In this document: piece after piece, positions 1 to 5,436 of the stretch
Layout: every line of letters starts with the position of its first letter
Position numbering within the stretch: the first letter of the stretch is position 1
Assembly: GCA_016870235.1 (NCBI GenBank)
Contig: VGCB01000220.1
Span: forward strand, 1-5,538
DNA from: Actinomycetota bacterium
Lineage (GTDB): Bacteria > Actinomycetota > Thermoleophilia > Gaiellales > Gaiellaceae
DNA: 5,538 nucleotides
Reading direction: 5' to 3'
Notes under the pieces: generated by a model
What the model was told of the DNA's origin: nothing
Databases searched by the model: none
What the model saw: only the letters and a program-made list of their open reading frames with translations
Program-made: the position numbers and the translations under genes

Positions 1-559
1 GCCGCTCGACTCCCCGCCGGACTGCGAGCAACCCGACGAGCGACGTCGGCACCTGCACGAGGAAGATCGCGCGCCAGTCGAGCGCTCCCGTCAGCGCCCC
101 GCCGGCGGCCGGGCCGGCGGCGAGGCCGACGAGCGCCGCCGACGACCAGATCCCGGCGGCCCGACGGGGGCTCGCTGTCAGCCCGGCGAGGACAGGGAGC
201 GCCGCCGCGAGGAGAGCGGCCGCGCCTGCGCCCTGGGCGCACCGCGCCGCGACGAGCGGCGCCAGACCGTCGACGAGGCCGGCCGCCAACGACGCGGCGG
301 CGAACAGGACCACGCCGCCGGCGAGCAGCCGCCGCGGATCGAGGCGTCCGAGGGCCACGACGACGAACGGCGTCGCCGCGACGACCGTCACGTTGAATGC
401 CGTCACGATCCACGAGACGCCGACGATCGTCGTCCCGAGATCCGCATAGAGGTCGGGGAGCGCGAGGACGACGATCGAGGAGTCGGCGAACGCGAGCGCG
501 ACCGGGACGGCGACCGCCAGCTCGAGGAGCCTGCGCGAGCGTGACCCGGCGACCGCCAT
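1..559 (-). CDS. MFS transporter, DHA2 (EmrB/QacA-like) type, N-terminal part
   Basis: Probable proton-driven multidrug or small-molecule exporter in the cytoplasmic membrane; the substrate cannot be read from the sequence. The minus strand reads openly from an ATG at 557-559 to the left edge, giving 186 residues with no stop; the C-terminal part lies outside the window. The sequence is a run of hydrophobic helices with recognisable MFS landmarks: FADSSIV at residues 24-30 with the TM1 aspartate (D26), SWIVTAF at 49-55, a degenerate motif A (GRLDPRR, 71-77), motif B (RCAQGAGAA, 106-114), and motif C with the following WR (GLAAGPAAGG at 145-154, DWRAIF at 161-166). This order matches the drug:H+ antiporter DHA2 family, which usually has 14 membrane segments; the count cannot be checked here. 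An ATG at 565-567 is out of frame, so 559 is the preferred start. No Shine-Dalgarno is visible. The gene diverges from the SDR gene. Family assignment is solid; efflux is inferred from the family. Confidence 0.86.
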   Translation of the reverse strand, partial: MAVAGSRSRRLLELAVAVPVALAFADSSIVVLALPDLYADLGTTIVGVSWIVTAFNVTVVAATPFVVVALGRLDPRRLLAGGVVLFAAASLAAGLVDGLAPLVAARCAQGAGAAALLAAALPVLAGLTASPRRAAGIWSSAALVGLAAGPAAGGALTGALDWRAIFLVQVPTSLVGLLAVRRGVER

Positions 560-649
560 CTGCGCATGCTGCCAGTGCGCTCGAGGGTCGCATCGAAAGC
601 GCCAGCTCTCGGTCGTCCCCGGCTGCGACGGATCGCCCTCGCTCGTGGC

Positions 650-655
650 TAGGCT
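650..655 (+). promoter_or_regulatory. Candidate -10 element of the SDR gene (TAGGCT)
   Basis: TAGGCT fits the TANNNT -10 consensus of housekeeping promoters. It ends 6 nt before the ATC at 662, so transcription would begin at or very near the proposed start codon, a leaderless arrangement. Only a weak -35 (GCGACG at 625-630, spacer 19) is visible. The first three bases are also the in-frame stop TAG that closes the SDR frame upstream. Support is the consensus and spacing only. Confidence 0.4.
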
Positions 656-661
656 CCCGTC

Positions 662-2107
662 ATCGAACGGCTTCTCCTCCTCACCGGCGCCTCGGGATAC
701 GTCGGCGGGCGGCTGCTCCGGAAGCTCGAGGAGCGGGGCGAGCGCGTCCGTTGCCTCTCCCGCAGGCCCGAGCTGCTGGCAGGACGGGTCGGCCCGACGA
801 CCGAGGCGGTGGCCGGCGACGTGTTGCGCGCCGAGACGATTCCTCCGGCGCTCGCGGGCGTTCACACCGTCATCTACCTCGTCCACTCGATGGACTCGCC
901 GCGCCCGTTCGTCGAGGCGGACCGCGAGGCGGCACACGCGTTCGTCGCCGCCGCGCGCGACGCCGGGGTGCGGAAGATCGTCTACCTCGGCGGCCTCGGC
1001 GAGGGCGACCTCTCCGCGCACCTCGCCTCCCGCCAGGAGGTCGGCGAGATCCTGCGGGGCAGCGGCATCCCCACGATCGAGCTCCGCGCATCGATCGTGA
1101 TCGGATCCGGCAGCGCGTCGTTCGAGATGATCCGTTCGCTGGTCGAACGGCTGCCGGTGATGGTCACGCCTCGCTGGGTGCGGACCCTCGCCCAGCCGAT
1201 CGCGATCGAGGATCTCCTCGCCTTCCTCCTCGCCGCGCTCGACCGTGACCCGGCCGGCGCGGAGCTGTACGAGATCGGCGGCGCCGACCGCGTCCGCTAT
1301 CTCGACCTGATGCGGGAGTACGCCCGGCAGCGTGGTCTCCGGCGCGTGATGATCCCGGTGCCGGTGCTCTCGCCGCGGCTCTCGAGCCTGTGGCTCTGGC
1401 TCGTGACTCCCGTCTATGCGGGCGTCGGACGCAAGCTCGTCGACTCGCTGCGCAACGAGACCGTCGTCCACGACCGGCGCGCGCTCGACGTCTTCGACGT
1501 GCAGCCGCGCTCCGCTGCCGAGGCGATCGCCCGGGCGCTGACGAACGAGGCGCGGGAGCTCGCCGAGACGCGCTGGTCCGACGAGGCGTTTGCGGAGCGG
1601 CCATATGGAGGAGTCCGCATCGGCTCGCACCTCGTCGACACGAGATCCCGGACGGTTCCCTGCCCACCCCCGCAGGCGTTCGCCCCGATCCGCCGCGTCG
1701 GTGGGCGCTCCGGCTGGTACGCCGCCGCTCCGCTCTGGATCGCGCGCGGTCTCCTCGACCGACTCGTCGGCGGCCCAGGGCTGCGCCGTGGGCGGCGCGA
1801 CCCCGAGAACGTGCGTGTCGGCGACACGCTCGACTTCTGGCGCGTCGAGGCCGTCGAGCCCGACCGTCTGCTGCGGCTCGGAGCGGAGATGCGGATCCCC
1901 GGGCGTGCCTGGCTGCAGTTCGAGGTGGAGCCCGAGGGCTCCAATCGCTCGACGATCACGCAGACCGCGGTGTTCGAGCCGTCGGGGCTCCTGGGGCTCG
2001 CGTACTGGTACGCGGTGTGGCCGCTCCACGCGTACGTCTTCAGCGGCATGCTGCGCGGGATCGCCCGGGCTGCGCTTCGCTCGCAGACCGCATGGCCCAC
2101 CCCCTGA
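662..2107 (+). CDS. SDR-family NAD(P)-binding protein with C-terminal DUF2867 domain; start codon uncertain
   Basis: Likely cytoplasmic NAD(P)(H)-binding oxidoreductase-like protein of the atypical SDR/NmrA group; substrate unknown. Counting from the ATC at 662 (481 residues), a Rossmann beta-alpha unit opens the protein: RLLLLTGASGYVGGRLL, with the GxxGxxG glycines at 9, 12 and 15. Then come IVYLGGLGEGD (near 106-116), LRGSGIPTIELRASIVIGSGSASFE (about 131-155) and QPIAIEDLLAF (about 178-188), all usual in this family. From about residue 327 the sequence matches DUF2867: GWYAAAPLWIARGLLDRLVG, GDTLDFWRVEAVEPDRLLRL, the WLQFEVEP strand, and a tail of LAYWYAVWPLHAYVF. The oddity is the start. 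A TAG at 650-652 closes the frame, and no ATG, GTG or TTG occurs until GTG at 809, which would remove the cofactor motif. The true start is probably ATC 662 or GTC 659, unless there is a sequence error or mutation. The conservative annotation is 809-2107 (432 residues). Frame, stop and family are secure; the start is inferred. Confidence 0.87.
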   Translation: MERLLLLTGASGYVGGRLLRKLEERGERVRCLSRRPELLAGRVGPTTEAVAGDVLRAETIPPALAGVHTVIYLVHSMDSPRPFVEADREAAHAFVAAARDAGVRKIVYLGGLGEGDLSAHLASRQEVGEILRGSGIPTIELRASIVIGSGSASFEMIRSLVERLPVMVTPRWVRTLAQPIAIEDLLAFLLAALDRDPAGAELYEIGGADRVRYLDLMREYARQRGLRRVMIPVPVLSPRLSSLWLWLVTPVYAGVGRKLVDSLRNETVVHDRRALDVFDVQPRSAAEAIARALTNEARELAETRWSDEAFAERPYGGVRIGSHLVDTRSRTVPCPPPQAFAPIRRVGGRSGWYAAAPLWIARGLLDRLVGGPGLRRGRRDPENVRVGDTLDFWRVEAVEPDRLLRLGAEMRIPGRAWLQFEVEPEGSNRSTITQTAVFEPSGLLGLAYWYAVWPLHAYVFSGMLRGIARAALRSQTAWPTP

Positions 2108-2137
2108 GAGCTCGGGCACGACGCCGACCGCGAGCTC
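2108..2137 (+). terminator. Possible weak hairpin after the SDR gene
   Basis: An inverted repeat of GAGCTCG (2108-2114) and CGAGCTC (2131-2137) begins directly after the TGA at 2105-2107. GGC (2115-2117) and GCC (2123-2125) could extend the stem with a bulge. There is no T-run, so intrinsic termination is uncertain. It may simply be a chance repeat in GC-rich DNA. Confidence 0.25.
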
Positions 2138-2184
2138 GAGAGCACCTGCGCGGGCGTGCGAGCGTCGGGTCGAAGAGCATGTCC

Positions 2185-2213
2185 TGGACGGCGCTCGGCC
2201 GACTCCGTATGCT
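2185..2213 (+). promoter_or_regulatory. Promoter of the GFA-family gene, likely leaderless
   Basis: TGGACG (2185-2190) matches the -35 consensus TTGACA at four of six positions. A 17 nt spacer leads to TATGCT (2208-2213), a good TANNNT -10. The -10 ends 7 nt before the ATG at 2221, so transcription would start at or within a base or two of that codon. No Shine-Dalgarno precedes it, which fits a leaderless mRNA. This is the best promoter in the window and argues against the in-frame upstream ATGs at 2179 and 2209. Confidence 0.6.
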
Positions 2214-2220
2214 CGCACGG

Positions 2221-2649
2221 ATGACCGACTCCGCGTGCACCCGTGCGGGCCGCTGCGCGTGCGGCGCCGTCACCTTCACGGCCGACTGCGCGAACGTGCT
2301 GCTCTCGGCGCACTGCCACTGCCTCGACTGCCAGAAGGCGACCGGCAGCGCCTTCGCCACCGTCGTCGGCCTCCCGCGCGAGGCGATCGAGGTCACCGGC
2401 GCCGACAACCTCCGGAGCTGGACGGTCACCGGCCGAAGCGGCGAGGTCACGCGCGAGTTCTGCGTCACCTGCGGCGCTCCGATGTTCTCCGAGTCGACCG
2501 GCGGTCCGGGCATCCGGTTCGTCAAGGCCGGCGCCTTCGACGAGGCCGGCTGGATCGAGCCGGCGATCGAGTGCTGGACCTCGCGCGAGCAGCCGTGGGC
2601 GCGCATCCCGACGTCGATCGCCGGCGTTCCCCAGAACCCGGAGATGTGA
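2221..2649 (+). CDS. GFA/CENP-V-type zinc-binding protein
   Basis: Small protein (142 residues) of the family named after glutathione-dependent formaldehyde-activating enzyme (Gfa), a beta-sandwich carrying zinc through cysteines. All seven expected cysteines are present and correctly spaced: CxC at 12 and 14 (GRCACGAV), C32, C34 and C37 (HCHCLDCQ), and CxxC at 81 and 84 (EFCVTCGAP). In Gfa-type enzymes the first and last pairs hold a structural zinc and the middle three form the second zinc/active site. Other family traits are TGSAF after the third cluster and a C-terminal ECWTSREQPWARIP segment. The length is normal for a single-domain member. Most members of this very broad family have no proven activity, so glutathione or formaldehyde chemistry should not be assumed. 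ATG 2221 is chosen because it gives the usual short N-terminus and lies 7 nt after TATGCT; in-frame ATGs at 2209 and 2179 would add 4 or 14 unconserved residues. The gene follows the SDR gene by 113 nt and converges on the methyltransferase gene. Confidence 0.92.
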   Translation: MTDSACTRAGRCACGAVTFTADCANVLLSAHCHCLDCQKATGSAFATVVGLPREAIEVTGADNLRSWTVTGRSGEVTREFCVTCGAPMFSESTGGPGIRFVKAGAFDEAGWIEPAIECWTSREQPWARIPTSIAGVPQNPEM

Positions 2650-2652
2650 CGG

Positions 2653-2688
2653 GAGGGCGAGGGCCGCCTGGCTCTCGCCCTCGCCCTC
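2653..2688. terminator. Hairpin between convergent genes, probable bidirectional terminator
   Basis: GAGGGCGAGGGC (2653-2664) and GCCCTCGCCCTC (2677-2688) are perfectly complementary over 12 bp around a 12 nt loop. The hairpin begins 3 nt after the GFA stop and ends 9 nt before the methyltransferase stop, where a terminator shared by both genes would sit. No U-tract follows on either strand, which is common in GC-rich actinobacteria but means the function is inferred from structure and place. Each arm is itself a GAGGGC repeat, so slipped pairings are also possible. Confidence 0.65.
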
Positions 2689-2697
2689 GCGGGGTGG

Positions 2698-3510
2698 TCA
2701 GCTCCGGGTGATCACCGCCTCGAGGTACGGGCTCGGAACGACGAGCGAGCCCGGGCCGCCGACGTTCAGCTCCTCGAGCAGGGAGACGAGATCCCCCTCG
2801 AGCGCCTCGGCGCCCGCGTCGTCGAGCGCGGCGAAGGCCTTCTGCACGGGGCCGTACCACGTCCGGAACACGTCGACGAAGTGGTGCGCCGAGCGGTAGC
2901 GGAACGTGAACGCCCGCTGGCGGACCGCGATCGCCGCGGCAGCGCCGCCGAAGATCTCCTCGAGGTGGCTCTGGACGCCCCAGAGCGCAGGCGAGCGGAG
3001 ACCCGCGGGCGGCGGGACGTGGCGGCCGAGCGTGGCGAACATGCGCCCGACGAGGCTGTCGGGCGTCCAGCTGGCGAGGCCGATGCGCCCGCCCGGGCGG
3101 CAGACCCGCGCGAGCTCGGATGCGGCCGTCTCGTGCTCCGGCGTGAACATGACGCCGAAGGTCGAGAGAACGGCATCGAAGCTCCCGTCCGCGTACGGCA
3201 GCGCCTCGGCGTCGGCGGTCTCGAACGTCACCGTTAGCCCCTCGGCGCGGGCACGGTCGGCGCCCCGCTCGAGGAGGTCGGGGACGTAGTCGGTCGAGGT
3301 GACGGTCGCGCCGCGGCGAGCGGCCGCGAGCGTCGCGTTGCCGTTGCCGGCGGCGACGTCGAGAACGCGCTCGTCCCAGCGGATGTCGCAGGCCTCGGCG
3401 AGCAGCTCGCCGACGATCTGCAGCGTCGTGCCGATGACGGCGTAGTCGCCGCTGCCCCAGGCCGCCCGCTGGCGATCCTTGACGGCGGTCGTGTCGAGCG
3501 TTGCGGTCAT
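2698..3510 (-). CDS. Class I SAM-dependent methyltransferase
   Basis: Soluble 270-residue methyltransferase with the Rossmann-like class I fold (Methyltransf_11/25, UbiE-like); substrate unknown. Motif I is VLDVAAGNGN at residues 49-58 (D51, G55, G57). The acidic residue ending strand 2 is D74 (TSTDYVP). The adenine-contacting segment is TADAEALPYADGSFDAVLST from about 98 (D100), and the post-motif loop is VCRPGGRIGLASW at 136-148 (R138, P139, G140, G141). The N-terminus has the KDRQRAAWGSGDYAVIGTT segment seen in a widespread bacterial subgroup, and the C-terminal half carries a HVPPPAG...SPALWG stretch. Length is normal and no motif is missing. ATG 3508-3510 is well supported: AAGGAG (3516-3521 on this strand) sits 5 nt upstream, the clearest Shine-Dalgarno in the window, and the protein begins as expected. 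The gene lies 194 bp downstream of the LuxR-type regulator on the same strand and converges on the GFA gene. A small-molecule substrate is the usual expectation for this group but cannot be proved here. Confidence 0.93.
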   Translation of the reverse strand: MTATLDTTAVKDRQRAAWGSGDYAVIGTTLQIVGELLAEACDIRWDERVLDVAAGNGNATLAAARRGATVTSTDYVPDLLERGADRARAEGLTVTFETADAEALPYADGSFDAVLSTFGVMFTPEHETAASELARVCRPGGRIGLASWTPDSLVGRMFATLGRHVPPPAGLRSPALWGVQSHLEEIFGGAAAAIAVRQRAFTFRYRSAHHFVDVFRTWYGPVQKAFAALDDAGAEALEGDLVSLLEELNVGGPGSLVVPSPYLEAVITRS

Positions 3511-3704
3511 GATGTCTCCTTGCAGGTGGGCACGCAGGCGCCGGAGACGCGCTGGTGCCGACCGGACGGTTGGCTGGAAGTCGCCGGCTCGCTCTCCCGT
3601 TGGCAGCGATGGAGCCCGGTGACGGGTGCAGCGTCGCATCGCGGGGACGGCGCCGCATCGGCCGTTCTCCCTATTCGGCTCCCTATCTTCGTCGCCCGAG
3701 CGCC
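3511..3704 (-). other. Intergenic leader between regulator and methyltransferase genes, with short direct repeats
   Basis: This 194 bp gap holds no supported gene. Near the regulator's stop, CTCCCTAT occurs twice on the plus strand (3667-3674 and 3679-3686), an exact 8 bp repeat at a 12 bp period. CGTCGCATCG (3632-3641) and CGCCGCATCG (3651-3660) are a second near-repeat 19 bp apart. I see no convincing -10/-35 pair for the methyltransferase. The gap is long enough to hold a promoter and operator; whether the repeats bind a protein is unknown. Confidence 0.35.
3516..3521 (-). promoter_or_regulatory. Ribosome binding site of the methyltransferase (AAGGAG)
   Basis: Read on the minus strand, AAGGAG lies 5 nt before the ATG at 3508-3510 and is complementary to the 16S rRNA anti-Shine-Dalgarno. 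It fixes the start of the methyltransferase and contrasts with the other genes here, which show no such site. Confidence 0.8.
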
Positions 3705-5336
3705 CTACGAGGGCACGCCGACACCGAGGCGCGCCGCGTGCGCGGCTGCCTCGGCTCGGTTGCGGACGCCCAGCTTCGCCAGGATGTGGCTGACGTGGTG
3801 ACCAGCCGGCTTCTCGCTGATGAAGAGCGTCCGCGCGATCTGCGCGTTCGTCAGCCCACGCGCGAGCAGCGCCAGGACCTCCCGCTCCCGCTCGGTGAGA
3901 TCCTCGGAGCTGCGAGCCGCCGGCGCAGGTCCCGCGCCGAGCGTGCGGAGAACGGCTGCCGCCGAATCGCGTGAGCGCAGCGCACCGAGCTCGGCGAACG
4001 TGGCGAGCGCGGCGCGGGCCTCCTCGAGGGCGAGCTCCGGCTGGTCGCCCGCGAGCGACCGTGCGAGCTCGACGCGGGCCTCGGCGGTCTCGTGCGGCAT
4101 GCCGAGCCGGGCGAAGAGGTCGAGCGCCCCGCGGGCGTAGTCGTGAGCCTCCCGGTCGGCGCCCGCCGCAAGGGCCACGCGTGCCGAGGCAAGCCGGGAA
4201 CGGGCCATGACGAGCGGCTGGCCGCAGGCGGTCGCCGCCTCCTCGAGCTCTCGCGCGGCCTCCACGGCGCGGTCGAGGGCGCCCGTGGCGATGAACGCGT
4301 CGGTGAGCGCCGATCGGATGCGCGAGGCGAGCAGGACGTCGCCGCCGTGCCCGGCGAGCGCCCGATCGAGGAGGCCGGCCGCGACCCGCGGATCGGCTTC
4401 GGCGAGCCGGAGCTCCGCCAGCGCCAGGAGAGCCGTCGGGCTCTCGCCTCGCGTCGCGAGGAGCTCGCGCGCCTCGGCGAGGCGGCCCTGGCGGACGCGA
4501 AGGAGCGCCAGCGCCGCCACGGTCGGCGCCGCCATCGCGGGGATGGCGCGCGCGTGGGCCTCGAGTGCCTCGCGGAGCGCGGCCTCGGCGTCCTGCCACC
4601 GGCCCGACGCGGCGAGCACCTCGGCGTGGATGGTGCCGCAGGCACCGAAGAGCGGCACGATCGTCCGCGTCTGCGCATACTCGTCGACGACGCCGCACCA
4701 CTCCGTCGCTCGCTCCCAATCACCTGCGCTCGCGGAGGCCGCGATCATGTTGCAGCAGGCCTCGCCGAGCGTGTGGGGGTTCTGGACGCGGCCGGCGGTC
4801 GCCGCCGCCATCGCCTCCTCGAGCCGCCGCATGCCGTCGTCGACCCGCCCGGCGGCGATCTCCGCCTGGCCGAGCGCCGTCAGCGCGAAGACCTCGAGGT
4901 CGATGTCGCGATAGGAGCGGCCCAGTGCGAGCGCGGCCTCGGCAAGCGCAATGCAGTCGTGAACGTCGGCGCGGCGAGCGCGCTCGACCGTCACCCAGCC
5001 CGCGCCGGAGCAGTCCGCGTGCCCCTCGAGCGCGCGCTCGGCCCGTTCCAGCCACCCGTTCGCGAGCGATGCGCGCCCGGAGACGTAGTACTGGTGCGAG
5101 ATCCACACGGCGAGCCGCGCCGCCCGGTCGCAGTCGCCGCGGTCGCCGTATGCGAGGCAGGCCCGCTGGCGCACGTCGAGCGCCTCGTCGATCTCGCCGA
5201 GGAACCAGAGCGCGAGCCCGTACCCCTCGAGCGCTTCCGGGTCGCCGTCGTCGAGCGCCGAGCCGAATGCCGCGCGTGCCGCATCCCAGTCACCGGCCGC
5301 AAGCGCCCGGTTCCCCTCCGAGATCGCGAGGTCCAC
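3705..5336 (-). CDS. TPR-rich transcriptional regulator with C-terminal LuxR-type HTH
   Basis: Cytoplasmic DNA-binding regulator of 543 residues. Residues 1 to about 470 are alpha-helical tandem repeats of tetratricopeptide type, for example GNRALAAGDWDAARAAFGSAL at 8-28, ALGQAEIAAGRVDDGMRRLEEAM and AEALREALEAHARA, likely for sensing or protein contact. Residues 480-540 form the GerE/LuxR helix-turn-helix, from LTEREREVLALLARGLTNAQIA through ISEKPAGHHVSHILAKLGV. The large LuxR (LAL/MalT) regulators carry an N-terminal ATPase; no Walker A motif is visible here, so this is a shorter ATPase-less form. No receiver domain is visible either. GTG 5334-5336 is the only reasonable start: upstream in frame there is no ATG, GTG or TTG before a stop at 5424-5426, and the repeats begin at once. 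No Shine-Dalgarno is present, but CACACT lies 6 nt upstream. Proline at 510 replaces the usual threonine before the recognition helix. The methyltransferase gene downstream is a plausible target, by position only. Confidence 0.92.
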   Translation of the reverse strand: MDLAISEGNRALAAGDWDAARAAFGSALDDGDPEALEGYGLALWFLGEIDEALDVRQRACLAYGDRGDCDRAARLAVWISHQYYVSGRASLANGWLERAERALEGHADCSGAGWVTVERARRADVHDCIALAEAALALGRSYRDIDLEVFALTALGQAEIAAGRVDDGMRRLEEAMAAATAGRVQNPHTLGEACCNMIAASASAGDWERATEWCGVVDEYAQTRTIVPLFGACGTIHAEVLAASGRWQDAEAALREALEAHARAIPAMAAPTVAALALLRVRQGRLAEARELLATRGESPTALLALAELRLAEADPRVAAGLLDRALAGHGGDVLLASRIRSALTDAFIATGALDRAVEAARELEEAATACGQPLVMARSRLASARVALAAGADREAHDYARGALDLFARLGMPHETAEARVELARSLAGDQPELALEEARAALATFAELGALRSRDSAAAVLRTLGAGPAPAARSSEDLTEREREVLALLARGLTNAQIARTLFISEKPAGHHVSHILAKLGVRNRAEAAAHAARLGVGVPS

Positions 5337-5342
5337 GCGCTG

Positions 5343-5348
5343 AGTGTG
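5343..5348 (-). promoter_or_regulatory. Candidate -10 of the regulator gene (CACACT)
   Basis: On the minus strand CACACT lies 6 nt before the GTG at 5334-5336. It keeps the A at position 2 and T at position 6 of TANNNT but lacks the first T, and the -35 position holds only TGGCCC (5366-5371, spacer 17). Its place, together with the absence of a Shine-Dalgarno, suggests a leaderless mRNA. Sequence support alone is weak. Confidence 0.35.
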
Positions 5349-5373
5349 GCACGCACATGGACGCTGGGCCAGT

Positions 5374-5433
5374 CGCGTCCGACTGAAGTCGGACGCGGAA
5401 TCCCTGTTCTTCCCCGTCCGACTTCAGCCTGAA
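5374..5433. repeat. Nested palindromes (REP-like or operator) upstream of the regulator gene
   Basis: Three overlapping inverted repeats use the same words. First, CGCGTCCGACT (5374-5384) and AGTCGGACGCG (5387-5397) form a perfect 11 bp dyad around GA. Second, CTGAAGTCGGACG (5383-5395) and CGTCCGACTTCAG (5415-5427) pair over 13 bp; after one C/C mismatch, GGAA (5397-5400) and TTCC (5410-5413) add 4 bp around a 9 nt loop. Third, TTCAG-C-CTGAA spans 5423-5433. The first two structures are mutually exclusive. The block starts 26 bp upstream of the candidate -10 of the regulator gene, so it could be an operator, a dispersed REP-like element or a terminator from a neighbouring gene. Confidence 0.7.
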
Positions 5434-5436
5434 TCC

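Noticed and set aside
587..595. GTCGCATCG shared by the divergent region (587-595) and the regulator-methyltransferase gap (3633-3641)
   Set aside because: A 9-mer of CG-rich words is expected by chance in such DNA; there are only two exact copies and no dyad symmetry.
645..700. Frameshift start of the SDR gene from the GTG at 645
   Set aside because: It would need a -1 shift before the Rossmann motif, and there is no convincing slippery site. A noncanonical or mutated start is simpler.
397..1248. 283-codon plus-strand frame across the transporter/SDR divergent region
   Set aside because: It is Arg/Pro-rich, overlaps two real genes in other frames and has no family resemblance.
1390..2220. 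In-frame upstream extension of the GFA gene into the SDR gene
   Set aside because: It overlaps the SDR/DUF2867 coding region in another frame, and the GFA domain begins within a few residues of ATG 2221, which has its own promoter.
3511..4719. Upstream extension of the methyltransferase frame through the gap and into the regulator gene (minus strand)
   Set aside because: The extension overlaps the well-supported regulator gene in another frame, is Arg/Gly/Ala-rich without motifs, and the AAGGAG-ATG at 3510 gives a family-like start. It is a GC-rich open-frame shadow.
4092..5432. 446-codon open frame on the plus strand antisense to the regulator gene
   Set aside because: Its composition is typical of the complement of a GC-rich gene, it has no recognisable domain, and it lies wholly opposite a clear TPR-LuxR protein.
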